Source: Anniella stebbinsi
Lineage: Eukaryota > Chordata > Lepidosauria > Squamata > Anniellidae
Assembly (NCBI GenBank): GCA_029215795.1
Contig: JARDYH010000001.1
Location: 399,503,154-399,567,153, forward strand
Direction: 5' to 3'
Length of the DNA stretch: 64,000 nucleotides
Under the pieces are notes generated by a model that saw nothing but the letters and a program-made list of their open reading frames with translations, ran no database searches and had not been told where the DNA came from. Below, one piece after another: positions 32,801 through 43,912 of this stretch; position 1 is the stretch's first letter, and each line of letters opens with the position of its first letter. Made by a program: the position numbers and the translations under genes.

Positions 32801-34429
32801 GTGTCCCATTTCAGATAGACCAGCTTGTTGGTTGCTGTGATTCTTGCAAAGAAGGCCAGTGAGCAAAATAGTTCTATAATGCCCATGTTGTAGCTCACGA
32901 GGAATGGATCAAGCAACTTCTTACAGTGATAGAAATAATCACCAAGGAAGAGCGTCTTTTTTGCTGCAGGACTAAAAAGGCATTGATAAGGTCAGCTGAT
33001 TGTTTTAGATGCATCCAGTGCTTAGAAAAGTCTTTCTTCTTCCCCCCCCCCCCCAAGCTCCTCTCTTGTTATTTATTTAAAACAAAACTTCAAAGAGAAA
33101 AATGGCAAGATTGCTGCTGTTTCTGGCTTAACTTTAAGCAGTTAAAAAATCTGATAGCATGACAGAGAACTGGGAAAATTGGAGGGCCTACTGACAGTGG
33201 ATTTCTTTTATTACTTTTTATATTTTTCCCCATCAAAGCATTTAGGCCCTTACAAGGGCATTCATCTATAGCACTCTCCATCTCATAAAACTCCTCTGCA
33301 AACTTATCTTGTCAGAAACAGAAAAGCTGTAAGCCTTCTGCCGGAACAGCTTTGCAAAATATAATCAAGACAACTATCACCAGACCAGGGAATAATTCCA
33401 TTTCAAAACTAGTGGATATTAAGCAGACATGAATCTACAGGAGACATTCAGATGGTGAAGTCTTACGTTTGGTTAGTATTCTCGGACTTTACGAAATATT
33501 TTCACGCTCTCCCATCCTGGCTTCCCCCTACTAGGGACTTAAAACCAGGAACCTCTGGATCTAAAGCTGGAGACCCAGCCTGGTGAGCTATTGGAGACTT
33601 TATATGGTCACCTCCCAGGACCCTTTTCAAGCATAGAAGGGATCAGAGATGTGCAACATTATCAAGCACCTGTTTGGGGTGGGTGGGGAGGGAAGATACA
33701 TTTGGACTGAGAATCAGGCATCCCTGAACATAACTCAGATAGATCAGGGATTTTAGGCTGTGGGATCAACTGATGTTTATTAGAACCCTGAGTTTCATCA
33801 GCCGGGGCCAGGTGCAAAATAAGACAGGGACACGTGATAAGAATTATGGAACAAGGTGTCTCTGAGTACATCCTCAGCCCAGGATTTTGTGATCAGTACC
33901 AGAACCAAGCTCACAAATCCTTTTGCACAAAAATCCACACCTGGTTCCTCCCCCGCCTGAGTTCTTTTTCAGCAATCTAATTTACGAGAGAGGAAAAAAA
34001 CTGTCTAGTTGCTGCAGTTGTTTAGACAATGGGGATTCAGAGTTTTTCTCCATGAGGCTGTTAATCAGCTGTTAATCTGCTTTCGGTTTTGTCGCAGAAT
34101 TCAGATCTGAGCACTACACGAGCAGCGTTTCCTTTCCTGCTTTTCTGCTACATAACCTCTAGCGCATACACACAAGTGAAAAAAGAGTTTTCTTTCTAGT
34201 TTACAAATAAATATCACATTTTCCCTGCTCTAAAGAAAAAATTGTCGAAACTGCTGGTTAGACACAGAAGCAAAACTGGAGGGTCATGATGCTGTCTAAA
34301 GAACTCGCAAACAACTGTGTGTAAGGAATGACAAGCACATGATATATGCCTTGTGTAGAGAAATCCTCAGAGGCCTTTGCTGATTTAGTACAGATCAGCC
34401 AGAGATCTATCATTAGATTCTAATCTACC
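32801..34429. other. Long repeat-poor non-coding interval
   Basis: A C-run lies at 33041-33054. A 10-bp direct repeat (GCTGTTAATC at 34057-34066 and 34068-34077) surrounds a CAGCTG E-box. The absence of young repeats is compatible with regulatory constraint. No exon recognised. Confidence 0.35.
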
Positions 34430-34600
34430 TTCTGCTCACCCCTGCTTTACATGCATAAGATCCCAGGCTCAATCTTTGGCATTTCCAGTTAGATGAGCCA
34501 ATCTTCCTCTATCTGAGTCTCCAGAAAGCTGATGCCTGTCAGAGTATACAGTGATGGACATTAATCTAACCCAGCATAAGGCAGCAGTATCCTGTGTTGT
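34430..34600 (+). mobile_element. SINE 'C' copy
   Basis: TGCATAAGATCCCAGGCTCA..ATCTTTGGCATTTCCAGTTAG..TAATCTAACCCAGCATAAGG matches SINE C in sense orientation, diverged. Confidence 0.6.
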
Positions 34601-35624
34601 CTGTTTTAAGGATATCAGAGACAGCAAAAGGCCTAGTTCAAAAATGAGGAGGGTTCACTTTTAGGGAAATACAGAGCACAAAACATATCTCTACCAGGCA
34701 TCTTCTCAGTGGCTTCATAATTCCTTTCTTTTTTTGCAATGAAATATGAAGACCTGAGCTCCACAGACAGTTCTTCGACTCTGGGTTTATTTGTGCAGAA
34801 TTACTGCAGGCAGGTCGACAGGTATATTTCAACACTTCCTAAATTGATGGGATTATTTTAATGACTCTTTGCAGGATTTGGAGTGCAGAACTGATGCAGA
34901 AACCATGGATGTCCAGACATTGTCTTGACAAAGAAGTAGAACGTTCCAGAGACGCATCTCTTGCAACAGTTATTCAATGGGATGACTGCTGTAACAAGAG
35001 CATAGAAAGAATTCTGTTCGCCTCTTTTTCCAAGATACAATAACATTACCCAAGAGATGGGATATGTTTGCTTCTGGCAAGAAGAGGAACTAAATTATGT
35101 GGATGTCTGAGAGATTCTTTTTAGGTTCCATTCTGATGGTTCTGTTTTACTTATTTGTAGCCCTTCAGGATAAAAAAATGGTCACAGTTTTTAATTTTAA
35201 GACAACCTGTGTTGTACAAATCAGGACAAAGCATAAATTACAAAGATTCACATATATAATTAGTCATCTACTATAGTATCCAAAACGTTACCACTGTAGT
35301 ATAAATAAAACTTTGAAAAACAAAATTGTATATTAGGATGAAAGCTGTTAGTTCTACAAAAGCAATGGTTTATCCCAGCTTTGTCTTTTCTCTTTTCCCC
35401 TTATATAGTTTGCTGATTTCATCATGGGTACAACATCCCACATTTTATTTAAAGAAAGTATGTCTGACAATCTGCAGTATTTTGCATACAGCCAAGGAGA
35501 TAGACCAAGCTCAAAGAAACACTGAAAGCTGTGCCCTTTTCCAAGTAACTCCATTCCATGGCACCCCTCCCTCACATGGTGTTCTGTGCCCCAACTCCCA
35601 AAGCCAGTATTGTGTGGCTACCAG
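34601..35624. other. Unique non-coding sequence
   Basis: AT-rich, no repeat family or exon recognised. Confidence 0.4.
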
Positions 35625-35900
35625 TGGAGGCTAGTGGACCCAAGAGAGTTTCCAGAATGGAATTTGTCCCTTGGGCTAAAAGGGGTTCTGCACCCCCAGC
35701 CTAGGACATGGGTACATGTGGGAGGATGGCTTTTGTCTCCCTGCTTTATGTACATGGCAGAAAACATTGTTGGTACCCCATCATTATGTGAAGCATCCCT
35801 CGAACACTGAATTCGGAGGTCTGGGTTCAAATCCCAGCTCAGCCTTGATCATTCAAACCAAATTGTCACCTCTCAGGACTATACGACTCCCTCTTGTTTC
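35625..35900. mobile_element. MITE end and SINE 'B' fragment
   Basis: CCAGTGGAGGCTAGTGGACC (35631-35650) resembles one end of the GGAGGCTGGTGGCTCC MITE. GGTCTGGGTTCAAATCCCAG..CTCAGCC (about 35818-35843) is the B-box region of a tRNA-derived SINE. Confidence 0.5.
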
Positions 35901-36229
35901 TCTGGAATAAGAAAATGCCCCAAGGGAGCATTTTGAGGAAGAAATGCCCCCCTTTTGTAGTTTTGAGAAAGGCGGAGTGGAAACAAAAGTATTTTCAGCA
36001 GTAGCATTTTGCAGAATAGACCTGAGGATGGGAGTAGGTTTTCATTAGGCCCATTAATTCCAGCAAGGAGACCATATGGTCAAACTGTCTTTTATGTCCT
36101 GTCAGACCCTTGACTTGTTACTTCCTTCCCAGATTTCTCTCTTGAAAATAAAAGTGTTTTCCCAATGAAATCCCTGATCAGTTGTCATGGCACATAGGAC
36201 CACTTCTTTATTTGGGTTATTAATATAAT
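35901..36229. other. Unique non-coding sequence
   Basis: Nothing recognised. Confidence 0.35.
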
Positions 36230-36460
36230 TTGTATCCTACCTTTCCCCTAAAAAATAATGCTCAAAGTGGCTAACTGTAATAAAATATGGATTAAACTGT
36301 AGCATCACAAAAACATAGACTCGTCCATTATATGTCAGCAGTTTAAAAACCACACCAGTTAAACATAAATAAGAACTAAACAGCGCCCAGCAGCTAAAAC
36401 TGTAGTTAAATTACTGAATCCTCTTTAACCAACCTGTCAGAGCTTCAGTTGGGGATGCGA
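36230..36460 (-). mobile_element. LINE 3' tail, reverse orientation
   Basis: AATTTGTATCCTACCTTTCC..CTCAAAGTGGCTAAC..AATAAAATATGG is a typical antisense LINE tail order, diverged. Confidence 0.55.
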
Positions 36461-36555
36461 AAGGGCAAGGAAATAATTTCTGAATCCTACATACTAATAG
36501 CAAATTCATTCTCCGAATGCCGGTGCTTATGTAGTTAATACGACACCGCACACAC

Positions 36556-36995
36556 AGGGAACGCCTTTCCCGACATGATCCTACCCAAACACTATGTTCA
36601 ACATCTAAGGTCCTCCTCTGAGTGCCTACTCTGAGGGAAGCTCAGAGGTCGGCAACAAGGGAGAGGGCCTTCTCTGTGGTGGCCCCCAAATTGTGGCACA
36701 ATCTCCCTGACGAGGCTCGCCTGGCGCCAACATTGTTATCTTTTTGGCATCAGGTCAAGACTGTCCTCTGCTCTCAGGCATTTAACAATATCCAATGAGC
36801 TTGGGTCTTTTTTTTTCCTTTTTTTTTTTTAGGCTCATAGCTTTTTAAGTTATTATAGTGGTTTAAAATGTATGTGTATATATTGTATGTTTTTGCAGTT
36901 TTAATTTTTGTAGATTGTTTTTAAGTGTTTTAATCTTATGTAAACTGCCCAAAGAGCTTTGGCTATGGGGCGGTATACAAATGCAATAAATAACA
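36556..36995 (+). mobile_element. L2-type LINE, 3' third of the frame and 3' UTR
   Basis: It starts at GGAACGCCTTTCCCGACATG and follows the copy at 50220-50636 closely: CGAGTGCCTACT-type phrase, GAGAGGGCCTTCTCTGTGGT, GACGAGGCTCGCCTGGCGCC, then the terminus GGCTATGGGGCGGTATACAA. Frame disrupted. Confidence 0.9.
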
Positions 36996-37137
36996 ATACA
37001 CACAAGAGGGAGGTGAGAACAGGTTTGGGGGAATCCCAAAGGTAGCAGAAGGATGAAAAATCTTCACAGGAAATAATCCCTAAAAGGAAGATGGGAGCAG
37101 AACAGCCCAACGTGAATGGAGAATGCTTGGTAGCCGC

Positions 37138-37318
37138 CGATGAAGGCTGTTGGCTCCGATGTCAGTGGGGTGGTGAATCTGCTTCAGATTTCAGTCCGAA
37201 CTCTAAAGGAGCTATCCGAAGTGCTGAACCCAACCCCCCAAATAGGTTCACTGCCTTGGTTCACTCCACTGGAGTTCTGCATGGTTCTGCCAACATCGGA
37301 AACACCAGCCTCACTGGA
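37138..37318. mobile_element. Palindromic MITE, 'GGAGGCTGGTGGCTCC' family, copy 3
   Basis: TTGGCTCCGATGTCAGTGGG and GGTGAATCTGCTTCAG on the left. On the right CATCGGAAACACCAGCCTCACT is the inverted partner. Middle part diverged. Confidence 0.7.
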
Positions 37319-38564
37319 CTGGCCTAATAAAGGTGTTTGACAAATTCTCCTTAAAAATGTAATGTGTGAATTACAGACTGGAGGGATCCCTCTTGTGCAG
37401 CATTTGTTTGTTTGCTTTGACGCTGGCTGATCAAGTGGTACAACCCAGCACTTCTGTTCAGCCACTTCTCCAAGTTAACTGTGATTAATTGTGGTTGCCA
37501 TTATAAAAGTGGAGGGCTGGCTGCATATATTTCCTCCCTCTTGCTCACATCCCCTTTCTAACCAGACCATCTTTGCCTTTAATAGCAACTGTATTGTTGG
37601 CACCTTGTTTTCAAAGGAGCCCTTAGAAATAAATGCAAGAGTGATGATACACATTGATAGTTCTGCTTTCATTCTGTCAGGGCCTGGCAACAGCTGTGCC
37701 TGCCTGATGTCCTGCGGTTCTATTATTCCTCATTATAGGTCCTGCTTGTGATTTACACCACCCCAGTCCTTTGATAAAATTTAAAACAACCACATGCAGC
37801 CTTGGGCACGTTCAGATGGTTCTCGACGACACGCACCGCCGGATTTCTGTGTGGCTCCGAAGGGAAGGATCTCAAGTCACAAAAGTGTATTTCTTTTCCT
37901 GGGGAGCTGCCAGAATCTAATTGGCTTCACTCGCAAAATTCATTATTATAAGTTTTGTTGTATTTGTAAGTTTAATAAACTGTGAACATCTGCTTACAAC
38001 ATGGGCCAGGAAGAGAACTTGCTCTGTATTCCTTTTGCGTAAACCCTTTCCGTTCCATTTGAAGTCAACATTTATTTGTACTTTTGTGTGGTTAGGATAG
38101 GAAAAGATGGCGTTTACTTGCTTATGGGTATTTTATTTGCTCTGGTGTGGAAAAAAAATGAATACAAAATAAATCACTTCCCTAAAGCCTCGAAAGGAAG
38201 CATGGGTACTGCAAGGGGGAAATTACATTGTTTGAACCTTCCTTGATCAACTCACCTTGGAAAGGAAAGAGAATTGCAGAAAAGCCAAATTAGTTCCCTC
38301 TTCGGAGAGCATCTGCCAGTCCATGTAGAGCAGAAAATACTGATGGACTAAAGAGCTTTTCTACACAAGGCATTTATTGAGCCATTGTCATTCCCTATTC
38401 ACGTTTGCTTACAGGTTCTTTAGATGATGATGTGACCCTCTAAATTTGCTTGTGTCTTTAAACAGCACTTTTGGTAAGGTTTTTTTTTTCTCAGCGGGGA
38501 AAATGCGATATTTATTTCTGAAAGTGAAAGAAAACTCTTTTCCCACTCATGTAATTGCTTTCAA
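37319..38564. other. Repeat-poor non-coding interval
   Basis: Around 37470-37760 are GTGATTAATTGTGGTTGCC (RUNX- and homeodomain-like) and other A/T motifs without repeat similarity, so a regulatory role is possible but untested. No exon recognised. Confidence 0.3.
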
Positions 38565-38750
38565 ATGCCCGGGAGTAGAGGGAAATCTTGACCCCTGGCA
38601 CTGAAAAGATGACAAGGTTGGTGCCAGGTGGGCCTCACTGGGGAGAGCATTCCAAGTTGGGGGGGGCGTCACTGAGAAGGCCCTCACCCAGTATTTCTGT
38701 AGGCACCAGCGGTAGAGAAAAGATCATGCATGACAAAGGAAGGGCCAGAT
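38565..38750 (-). mobile_element. L2-type LINE fragment, reverse orientation
   Basis: AATGCCCGGGAGTAGAGG..TGGTGCCAGGTGGGCCTCAC..GAGCATTCCAAGTTGGG..CTGAGAAGGCCCTCACC is the antisense of the L2 frame end. Confidence 0.75.
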
Positions 38751-39769
38751 TTCTGCATGATCTTCAATACAAACCTTGTAATTTTCGCGGTTGCTCCTGC
38801 AACCTCCTGCCTGAATCTCCTCCTTCCCAGGCTGGCTAACCCTAACCTTTGCCTCTTTCCAGGCTCCATGGGATCCTACGAGGAACAAAAAGATCTTTGG
38901 ATACTTTCAGCCCATCGCCTTGAGTATGCGGAGACCAGCAATGGAGAAAAGGGCTTGGCAGATCATCAAAATTAGCAGTGTTCCCTTTGATCCCAAACAA
39001 AGCTTTCAGTGTTTGTCGCCTAAGTACCAATTCTCCCACACTTGCTGAGAGTGGAAGATGCCTCTGGAGAGCCAGATGGTTACAGCGATTAGTAATAGGA
39101 TCGGGCCTTTTGCTTGGAGGCTGCAGCCTGGATTTCCACCCCCAGACTTAAAATGGCTAAAGCTGAGCTGGGATTATCTACAAGGGATGAGAATTCAAGC
39201 CCAGTCCAAACCTTACATTTACAACTTACAGACGTCCATGCGCTCATGCGCTCATGATCTTTCTTTGCAATGTAGGCATGGCGGGTCAGAAAACACTCAT
39301 TTCCCAGGATCCAAACTGGTGAGACGAAACGAAAAGTAATTCACTAAGGCCAAAGCAGAGGCGGGGGTCTGAGCTCTAAAACCCCAAACCAGGCTTTGGA
39401 ATCCAAATAAAGATGGCGCTGGAGGGCAGCCCTGTGCTTTCTCAGTATGCGTGCCGCCCTCCAAGTTAAAAAAATAATAATCAAGTAATTATTTTTAATT
39501 AATTGGTGTAGTCGGTTTTTCATCCCCACCCTGGTGTTTGGAATGTCTGCCTTGAGTCTGCTGCTTCAAATGACATCATGCGCCTGAGCGCCAGACCATG
39601 TGAGTGACTGCAGCAGACGATCTAGCTTTCTGTTGTCTATGGCTGTGGTGGAGAGCACCGGCTCATCATCAGCTCTCGTTCTGGGAGGTCATGCTGCCCA
39701 GAGAGGACAGACTTTGCCTTTAGAGTTCTGTATCTCTCTTTCCACCTTTTAACTAAATTTGCATGGGGA
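38751..39769. other. Unique non-coding sequence
   Basis: Nothing recognised. Confidence 0.4.
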
Positions 39770-40035
39770 ATATTAATTAATTAATCACATTTTAATAGTG
39801 CCCAATAACCAAAGCTCTCTGGGCAGTTCACGAACAACTATACTTCCATATATAATGTATTCCCTGCCTGTGTGTCCTTAACTTTCAAGGGAGCTATGAG
39901 CTACAACAAAGAACCATCTGTACCAATCTTCTTCCACCTGACAGCCTCCAGATGTGTTGGCCTACAACTCCCATCATCCACAGCTGACTGTGCACGATGG
40001 GTGTGGTGGTCCAACATACCTGGAGGGTGCCTGGA
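39770..40035. mobile_element. L2 fragment (antisense) and palindromic MITE
   Basis: 39770-39840 reads ATAGTGCCCAATAACCAAAG..CTCTCTGGGCAGTTCAC, antisense L2 terminus. 39930-40035 is a TTGGACTACAACTCCCAT MITE with both arms (GCCTCCAGATGTGTTGGCC and GGTCCAACATACCTGGAGG). Confidence 0.7.
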
Positions 40036-40094
40036 TAGGGGAGTCCATACATGGTTCACCCTAAATGCAACCCTTCACATCGCTTCCGTTATTG

Positions 40095-40201
40095 ACAGCT
40101 CTCTTCCTGTGGTGTAGTGGTTAGAGTGGTGGGCAAGGAGTGGAAAGACCCTAGTTCAAATCTCCACTCAGCCATGAAGATCACCTAATGGCCCTGGAGC
40201 A

Positions 40202-40251
<50 letters not shown>

Positions 40252-40350
40252 ATCCTACCTCACAGGGCTGTTGTGAGGATATACTAAGGAGGGGAGAAAA
40301 ACCATGTACTCTGCCTTGAGTGCCTTGGAGGAGAGGTGAAAATATAACAG
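40095..40350 (+). mobile_element. tRNA-derived SINE 'B' with internal (TC)n
   Basis: GTGGTGTAGTGGTTAGAGTG (A box), CCTAGTTCAAATCTCCACTC (B box), then a (TC)n run (40202-40247), CCTACCTCACAGGGCTGTTG..TGAGGATATACTAAGGAGG and CTGCCTTGAGTGCCTTGGAG. This is the best-preserved SINE B in the window. Confidence 0.85.
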
Positions 40351-40384
40351 TACCAAAGAAATAGCACCCCAATCCTGGTCAAAG

Positions 40385-40490
40385 GTGTTGAGCCTAACAA
40401 TGCAATCCTGTACATGTTTCTTCAGGGATAAGTCCCACTGTGTTCCGTGGGGCTTACACCCAGGTAAGGGTGCTTTGGATTGAAGCCCTA
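40385..40490. mobile_element. Short palindromic MITE, 'CCTATGCATGTTTA' family
   Basis: AATGCAATCCTGTACATGTTTC on the left and an inverted ..CCAGGTAAGGGTGCTTTGGATTG on the right surround TAAGTCCCACTG/GTGGGGCTTACAC, itself an inverted pair. Confidence 0.65.
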
Positions 40491-40934
40491 CTGGCGCTAA
40501 TGTTTTTTTATGGCTCGTTTCAGCCCTCTTACTGCCTGCTTGCTTTATGATGTTATGATCTTGCTTTTCTTTCTTTCTTTCTCTCTCTCCCCCTCCCCCA
40601 CCTCCACCACCCCCCGGTTATACTGCATAATTTTACATTTTTGCATGGAACGTTTCTAACAGATGTTTGTAGCTGCTTTGGGAGCCTCATTTGTCCAAAA
40701 GGCAGGGTTGAACTGCAAGGCATAGTAAATAATTTCTTTGGAAAGTCCAATTAGAATGAACTTAATGCAAATGGCTGAAGTTGTACAATTTCCTCCGAAT
40801 TCACATCTTTACTTCAGTTATTCTGAATTCCTGCATTACTTTCTGGACACACTTTAGTTGTGTATAGACCAATCCTAGGTATCTTTACATGGAAGTAGGA
40901 CCCTACTAGTAGGAACTTACCCATTACAACCAAC
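40491..40934. other. Non-coding sequence with CT-rich tract
   Basis: A CTTT/CT-rich tract lies at 40560-40612. 40865-40920 carries a half copy of the short CCTATGCATG MITE. No gene. Confidence 0.4.
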
Positions 40935-41330
40935 ACCCAAGGCTTTCCTTTGAGTGCCTCCTCTGAGGGAGGTTTGGAAGGGCCTTCTTAGTGGCGGTCC
41001 CCCAATCATGGAATGTTCTTCCCAGTGAGGTTTATCATACAAATTGTTCTATATTTTTGTATGCAAATCGTTTTCTATTATGTCATTATGTTGCATTTTT
41101 AGGGTTTTAATCTTTGTAAACTGACCAGAAATCTTTAGCTATTGGGAAGTATAGAAATGTAATGAATACATAAATGAATGAATGAAGGCATGAATGTCCT
41201 GTTGTGTTCAATAGGACTCACTCCTAGATAAGTGTGCCTAGGCTGCAGCCTTACACTTAACTGACAGTAAGTCCCATTGAACACAATGAGGTTTATTTCT
41301 GACTCAATATGCGTAGGATTGGGCTGAAAA
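40935..41330 (+). mobile_element. L2-type LINE 3' end followed by short MITE
   Basis: 40935-41190 has GAGTGCCTCCTCTGAGGGAGG, GGAAGGGCCTTCTTAGTGG and the AT-rich tail ending AGCTATTGGGAAGTATAGAAATG. 41205-41330 is a short palindromic MITE (ACTCACTCCTAGATAAGTGT with inverted partner near 41290). Confidence 0.75.
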
Positions 41331-41676
41331 TCCAGTAGCATAGAAGACTATACACTTTCTCCTCACCCATAGGCATGCACAGCTCATTCCAATAGGGTGT
41401 GCATCTTAAAGGCCCCTACTGGAGCAGTGGGGGTGGGGTGAGAAAGCATGCTTTCCAGGGCTTCCAGAAAGTGCGTAATTCCCCCAGGGATGCTAATGGC
41501 TGCTTTCCAGAGGCTTTCCTGTCCTCTTTAAAAGCCCTGATTCAAGCGAGGGGGGCAGGAAAGCAGAGGTGCCCTGGGAAATTAAGGTGTGCCCAGGCAC
41601 ACCCAGCACACCCTGTGCACACACCTATGTCCTCACCCCATTTTGAGAAGCAATTCTATGAATGAGAGAGAGGGAG
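41331..41676. other. Unique non-coding sequence
   Basis: Two similar phrases (AAAGGCCCCTACTGGAGC.. and AAAGCCCTGATTCAAGCG..) hint at an old local duplication. No gene. Confidence 0.3.
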
Positions 41677-42060
41677 GGAGTTTTGATTATTTATTTATTG
41701 CATTTCTATACCGCCCAATAGCTCAAGCTCTCTGTTTTACAGGGCTACAGCTGGAGGAAGGGAAGATGGAGCCCAGGATAATAAGTGGCGAGTGTGGTTC
41801 CAGACCAGTTACATGCCCAGCTGGATGAGGACTGGATAGCAGAGTTTCATGTTCCTTTTTCACCAATGCTGTGTAGTGCTTTGAGTGTTGCACTAGGAAT
41901 GGGGGGGAAACGGGTTCAAATCCTCACTCAGCACCTTGGGCCAGTCGCTTTGACTCAGCTAAACCTACCTCAAAGGGTTGCCATGGGGCAAGAAGGGAGA
42001 ATCACATATGTTGCCCACAACTTGTTGCAGGGAAGGCAGGATATAAACGTAATTAACAGA
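41677..42060. mobile_element. L2 fragment (antisense) and SINE 'B'
   Basis: 41680-41745 reads TTATTTATTGCATTTCTATACCGCCCAATAGC, an antisense L2 terminus. 41865-42060 is SINE B (CACTAGGAATGGGGG, AACGGGTTCAAATCCTCACTC, GGCCAGTCGCTTTGACTCAG, CCTACCTCAAAGGGTTGCC). Confidence 0.75.
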
Positions 42061-42869
42061 TAAATACATGTGTTATATTCTTGACTGCAGAAAGAAAAAG
42101 GTCTTCAGTGAAATGATTTTCCCCTCCCCCAAAGATTGGAGAAATAACGTCAAGTCCAATGATGAAATTCTCATCCCTGGGGTACAGTTGTGTATACATT
42201 GAAATAAAAGCCCTTTAACAAGGGAACAACTGCAAGAAACTGATGTCTTCTCGGCTAGGTTTTCAGAACAGGTGGTGAGCTGATGGACACACAGGAAGCC
42301 CTTTCCAGATGTTGGCAGCTGCCACGGGAGAGGCCGTCGCATTATCCATGGCAATCTTTTTGAGAAGCAATTTAGAGGGGGTCAGGGAGTGTTCTGAATG
42401 GATTGAGAGTCCGAGGCTGCAATGCATGTTAAACAAACTCTTTATATTTATATTACATCAAGTTTGGCTTTTTCTCCGGAACATCACCCACAAATGCTTT
42501 TTTGGTCTCTTCTGTCATTGCTGAGTCTGATGGCTCCAGCGGCCCCAATCCGGACCAACCCTGCAGCTAAGATGCAGAAGGAGGAATCCCATTTCTTTGG
42601 CCAAGTTAGTGAGATTGTTCTTTTCAGGCACTAAAATGCCAACAGAGAGACGTTTTTGGACAGAATTCCAGACTGTGCATTCTTCCCCGTCTATAATCAG
42701 ATGTGATTATAAATCAATTTTATATGCACGTAACTTTCCTATCCGAGACCGTTGTGGATTAATGCGGTTGGAAGACTGCCATCCCAGTTATTAGGGAGAG
42801 GGCAGAAGAAAGAGCGGACTATGGAATGAAGTCATCTCCATTCTTGCCTTTACAAAAGGCAACCATTTG
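42061..42869. other. Unique non-coding sequence
   Basis: Nothing recognised. Confidence 0.4.
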
Positions 42870-43021
42870 GAGAGGGTGCACAGCTCTGCACTGAAGCATG
42901 TGCTCCTTGTGCCAAAAGTCCCAGGTTCAAATCCTGACCTCTCCAGTCAAAAGGGTCAGGTTATACATGATGGGAAGAGACTGGTCTGAAATCCTGGACA
43001 GCTATTGCTAATCAGAGTAGA
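42870..43021 (+). mobile_element. SINE 'C' copy
   Basis: CACTGAAGCATGTGCTCCTT..AAAAGTCCCAGGTTCAAATC..GAAATCCTGGACAGC is a diverged sense copy. Confidence 0.6.
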
Positions 43022-43790
43022 ATAAACCTGGAGCACTGGGCTGAAAACAACAGAATGAAATTTAATAGGGATAAATGCCAAGTTCTGCACCTAGGAAAAA
43101 GAAACCAAATGCACAGTTACAAGATGGGGGAGACTTGGCTCAGCAATACTACAAGCAGGAAGGATCTTGGAAATGTTGTAGATCACAAGCTGAATATGAG
43201 CCAACAGTGTGATGTGGCTGCAAAAAAAGCAAATGCTATTTGGGGCTGCATTAATAGAAGTATAGCTTCCAAATCGTGTGAGGTACTGGTCCCCCTCTAT
43301 TCGGCACTGGTTAGGCCCCATCTTGAGTATTGCGATCCAGTTCTGGGCACCCACACTTCAAGAAGGATGCAGACAAGCTGGAGGGGGTTCAGATGAAGGC
43401 GACGAGGATGATTAGGGGTCTGGAAACAAAGCCCCAAGAGGAGAGACTGAAAGAACTGGGCATGTTTAGCCTGGAGAAGAGAAGATTGAGGGGAGACATG
43501 ATAGCACTCTTCAAATGCTTGAAAGGTTGTCACACAGAGGAGGGCCAGGACACAGAATAATGTGCTCAAGTTACATCAGGAAAAACTTCCTGAATGTTAG
43601 AGCAATATGACAATGGAACCAATGACCTAGGGAGGTGGTGGGCTCTCCCACACTAGAAGCATTCAAGAGGCAGCTGGACAGCCATCTGTCAGGAATGCTT
43701 GAAGGTGGATTCCTGCATTGAGCAGGGGGTTGGACTTGATGGCCTTATAGGCCCCTTCCAACTCTACTATTCTATGATTCTGTGCTTTCC
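43022..43790 (+). mobile_element. CR1 LINE, C-terminal coding part and 3' UTR
   Basis: The plus-strand frame encodes MKFNRDKCQVLHLGKRNQMH, then KDLGNVVDHKLNMSQQCD, KKANAIWGCINRS and [18 protein letters not shown], the thumb region of CR1 ORF2 downstream of the RT active site. A frameshift near 43345 breaks it; the next segment ([20 protein letters not shown]) resumes in another frame. The 3' UTR ends with TACTATTCTATGATTCTGTG. It is 5'-truncated and inactive, the longest CR1 in the window. Confidence 0.92.
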
Positions 43791-43912
43791 TTCAGATGTG
43801 TTGGGCTGCAACTTCCATCGTCCCCAGCTAGCATGGCCTATGCTGGGGATAGGCTGCCCTAGGGATACTAAATGGGCCTGTTCAGAGAACACACTAAGCC
43901 ATTTTACCTTTT
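43791..43912. mobile_element. Two MITE fragments
   Basis: 43795-43860 is half of the TTGGACTACAACTCCCAT MITE (CAGATGTGTTGGGCTGCAAC). 43873-43912 starts GGGCCTGTTCAGAGAACACA..CTAAGCCATTTT, one end of the MITE type at 20411. Confidence 0.6.
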
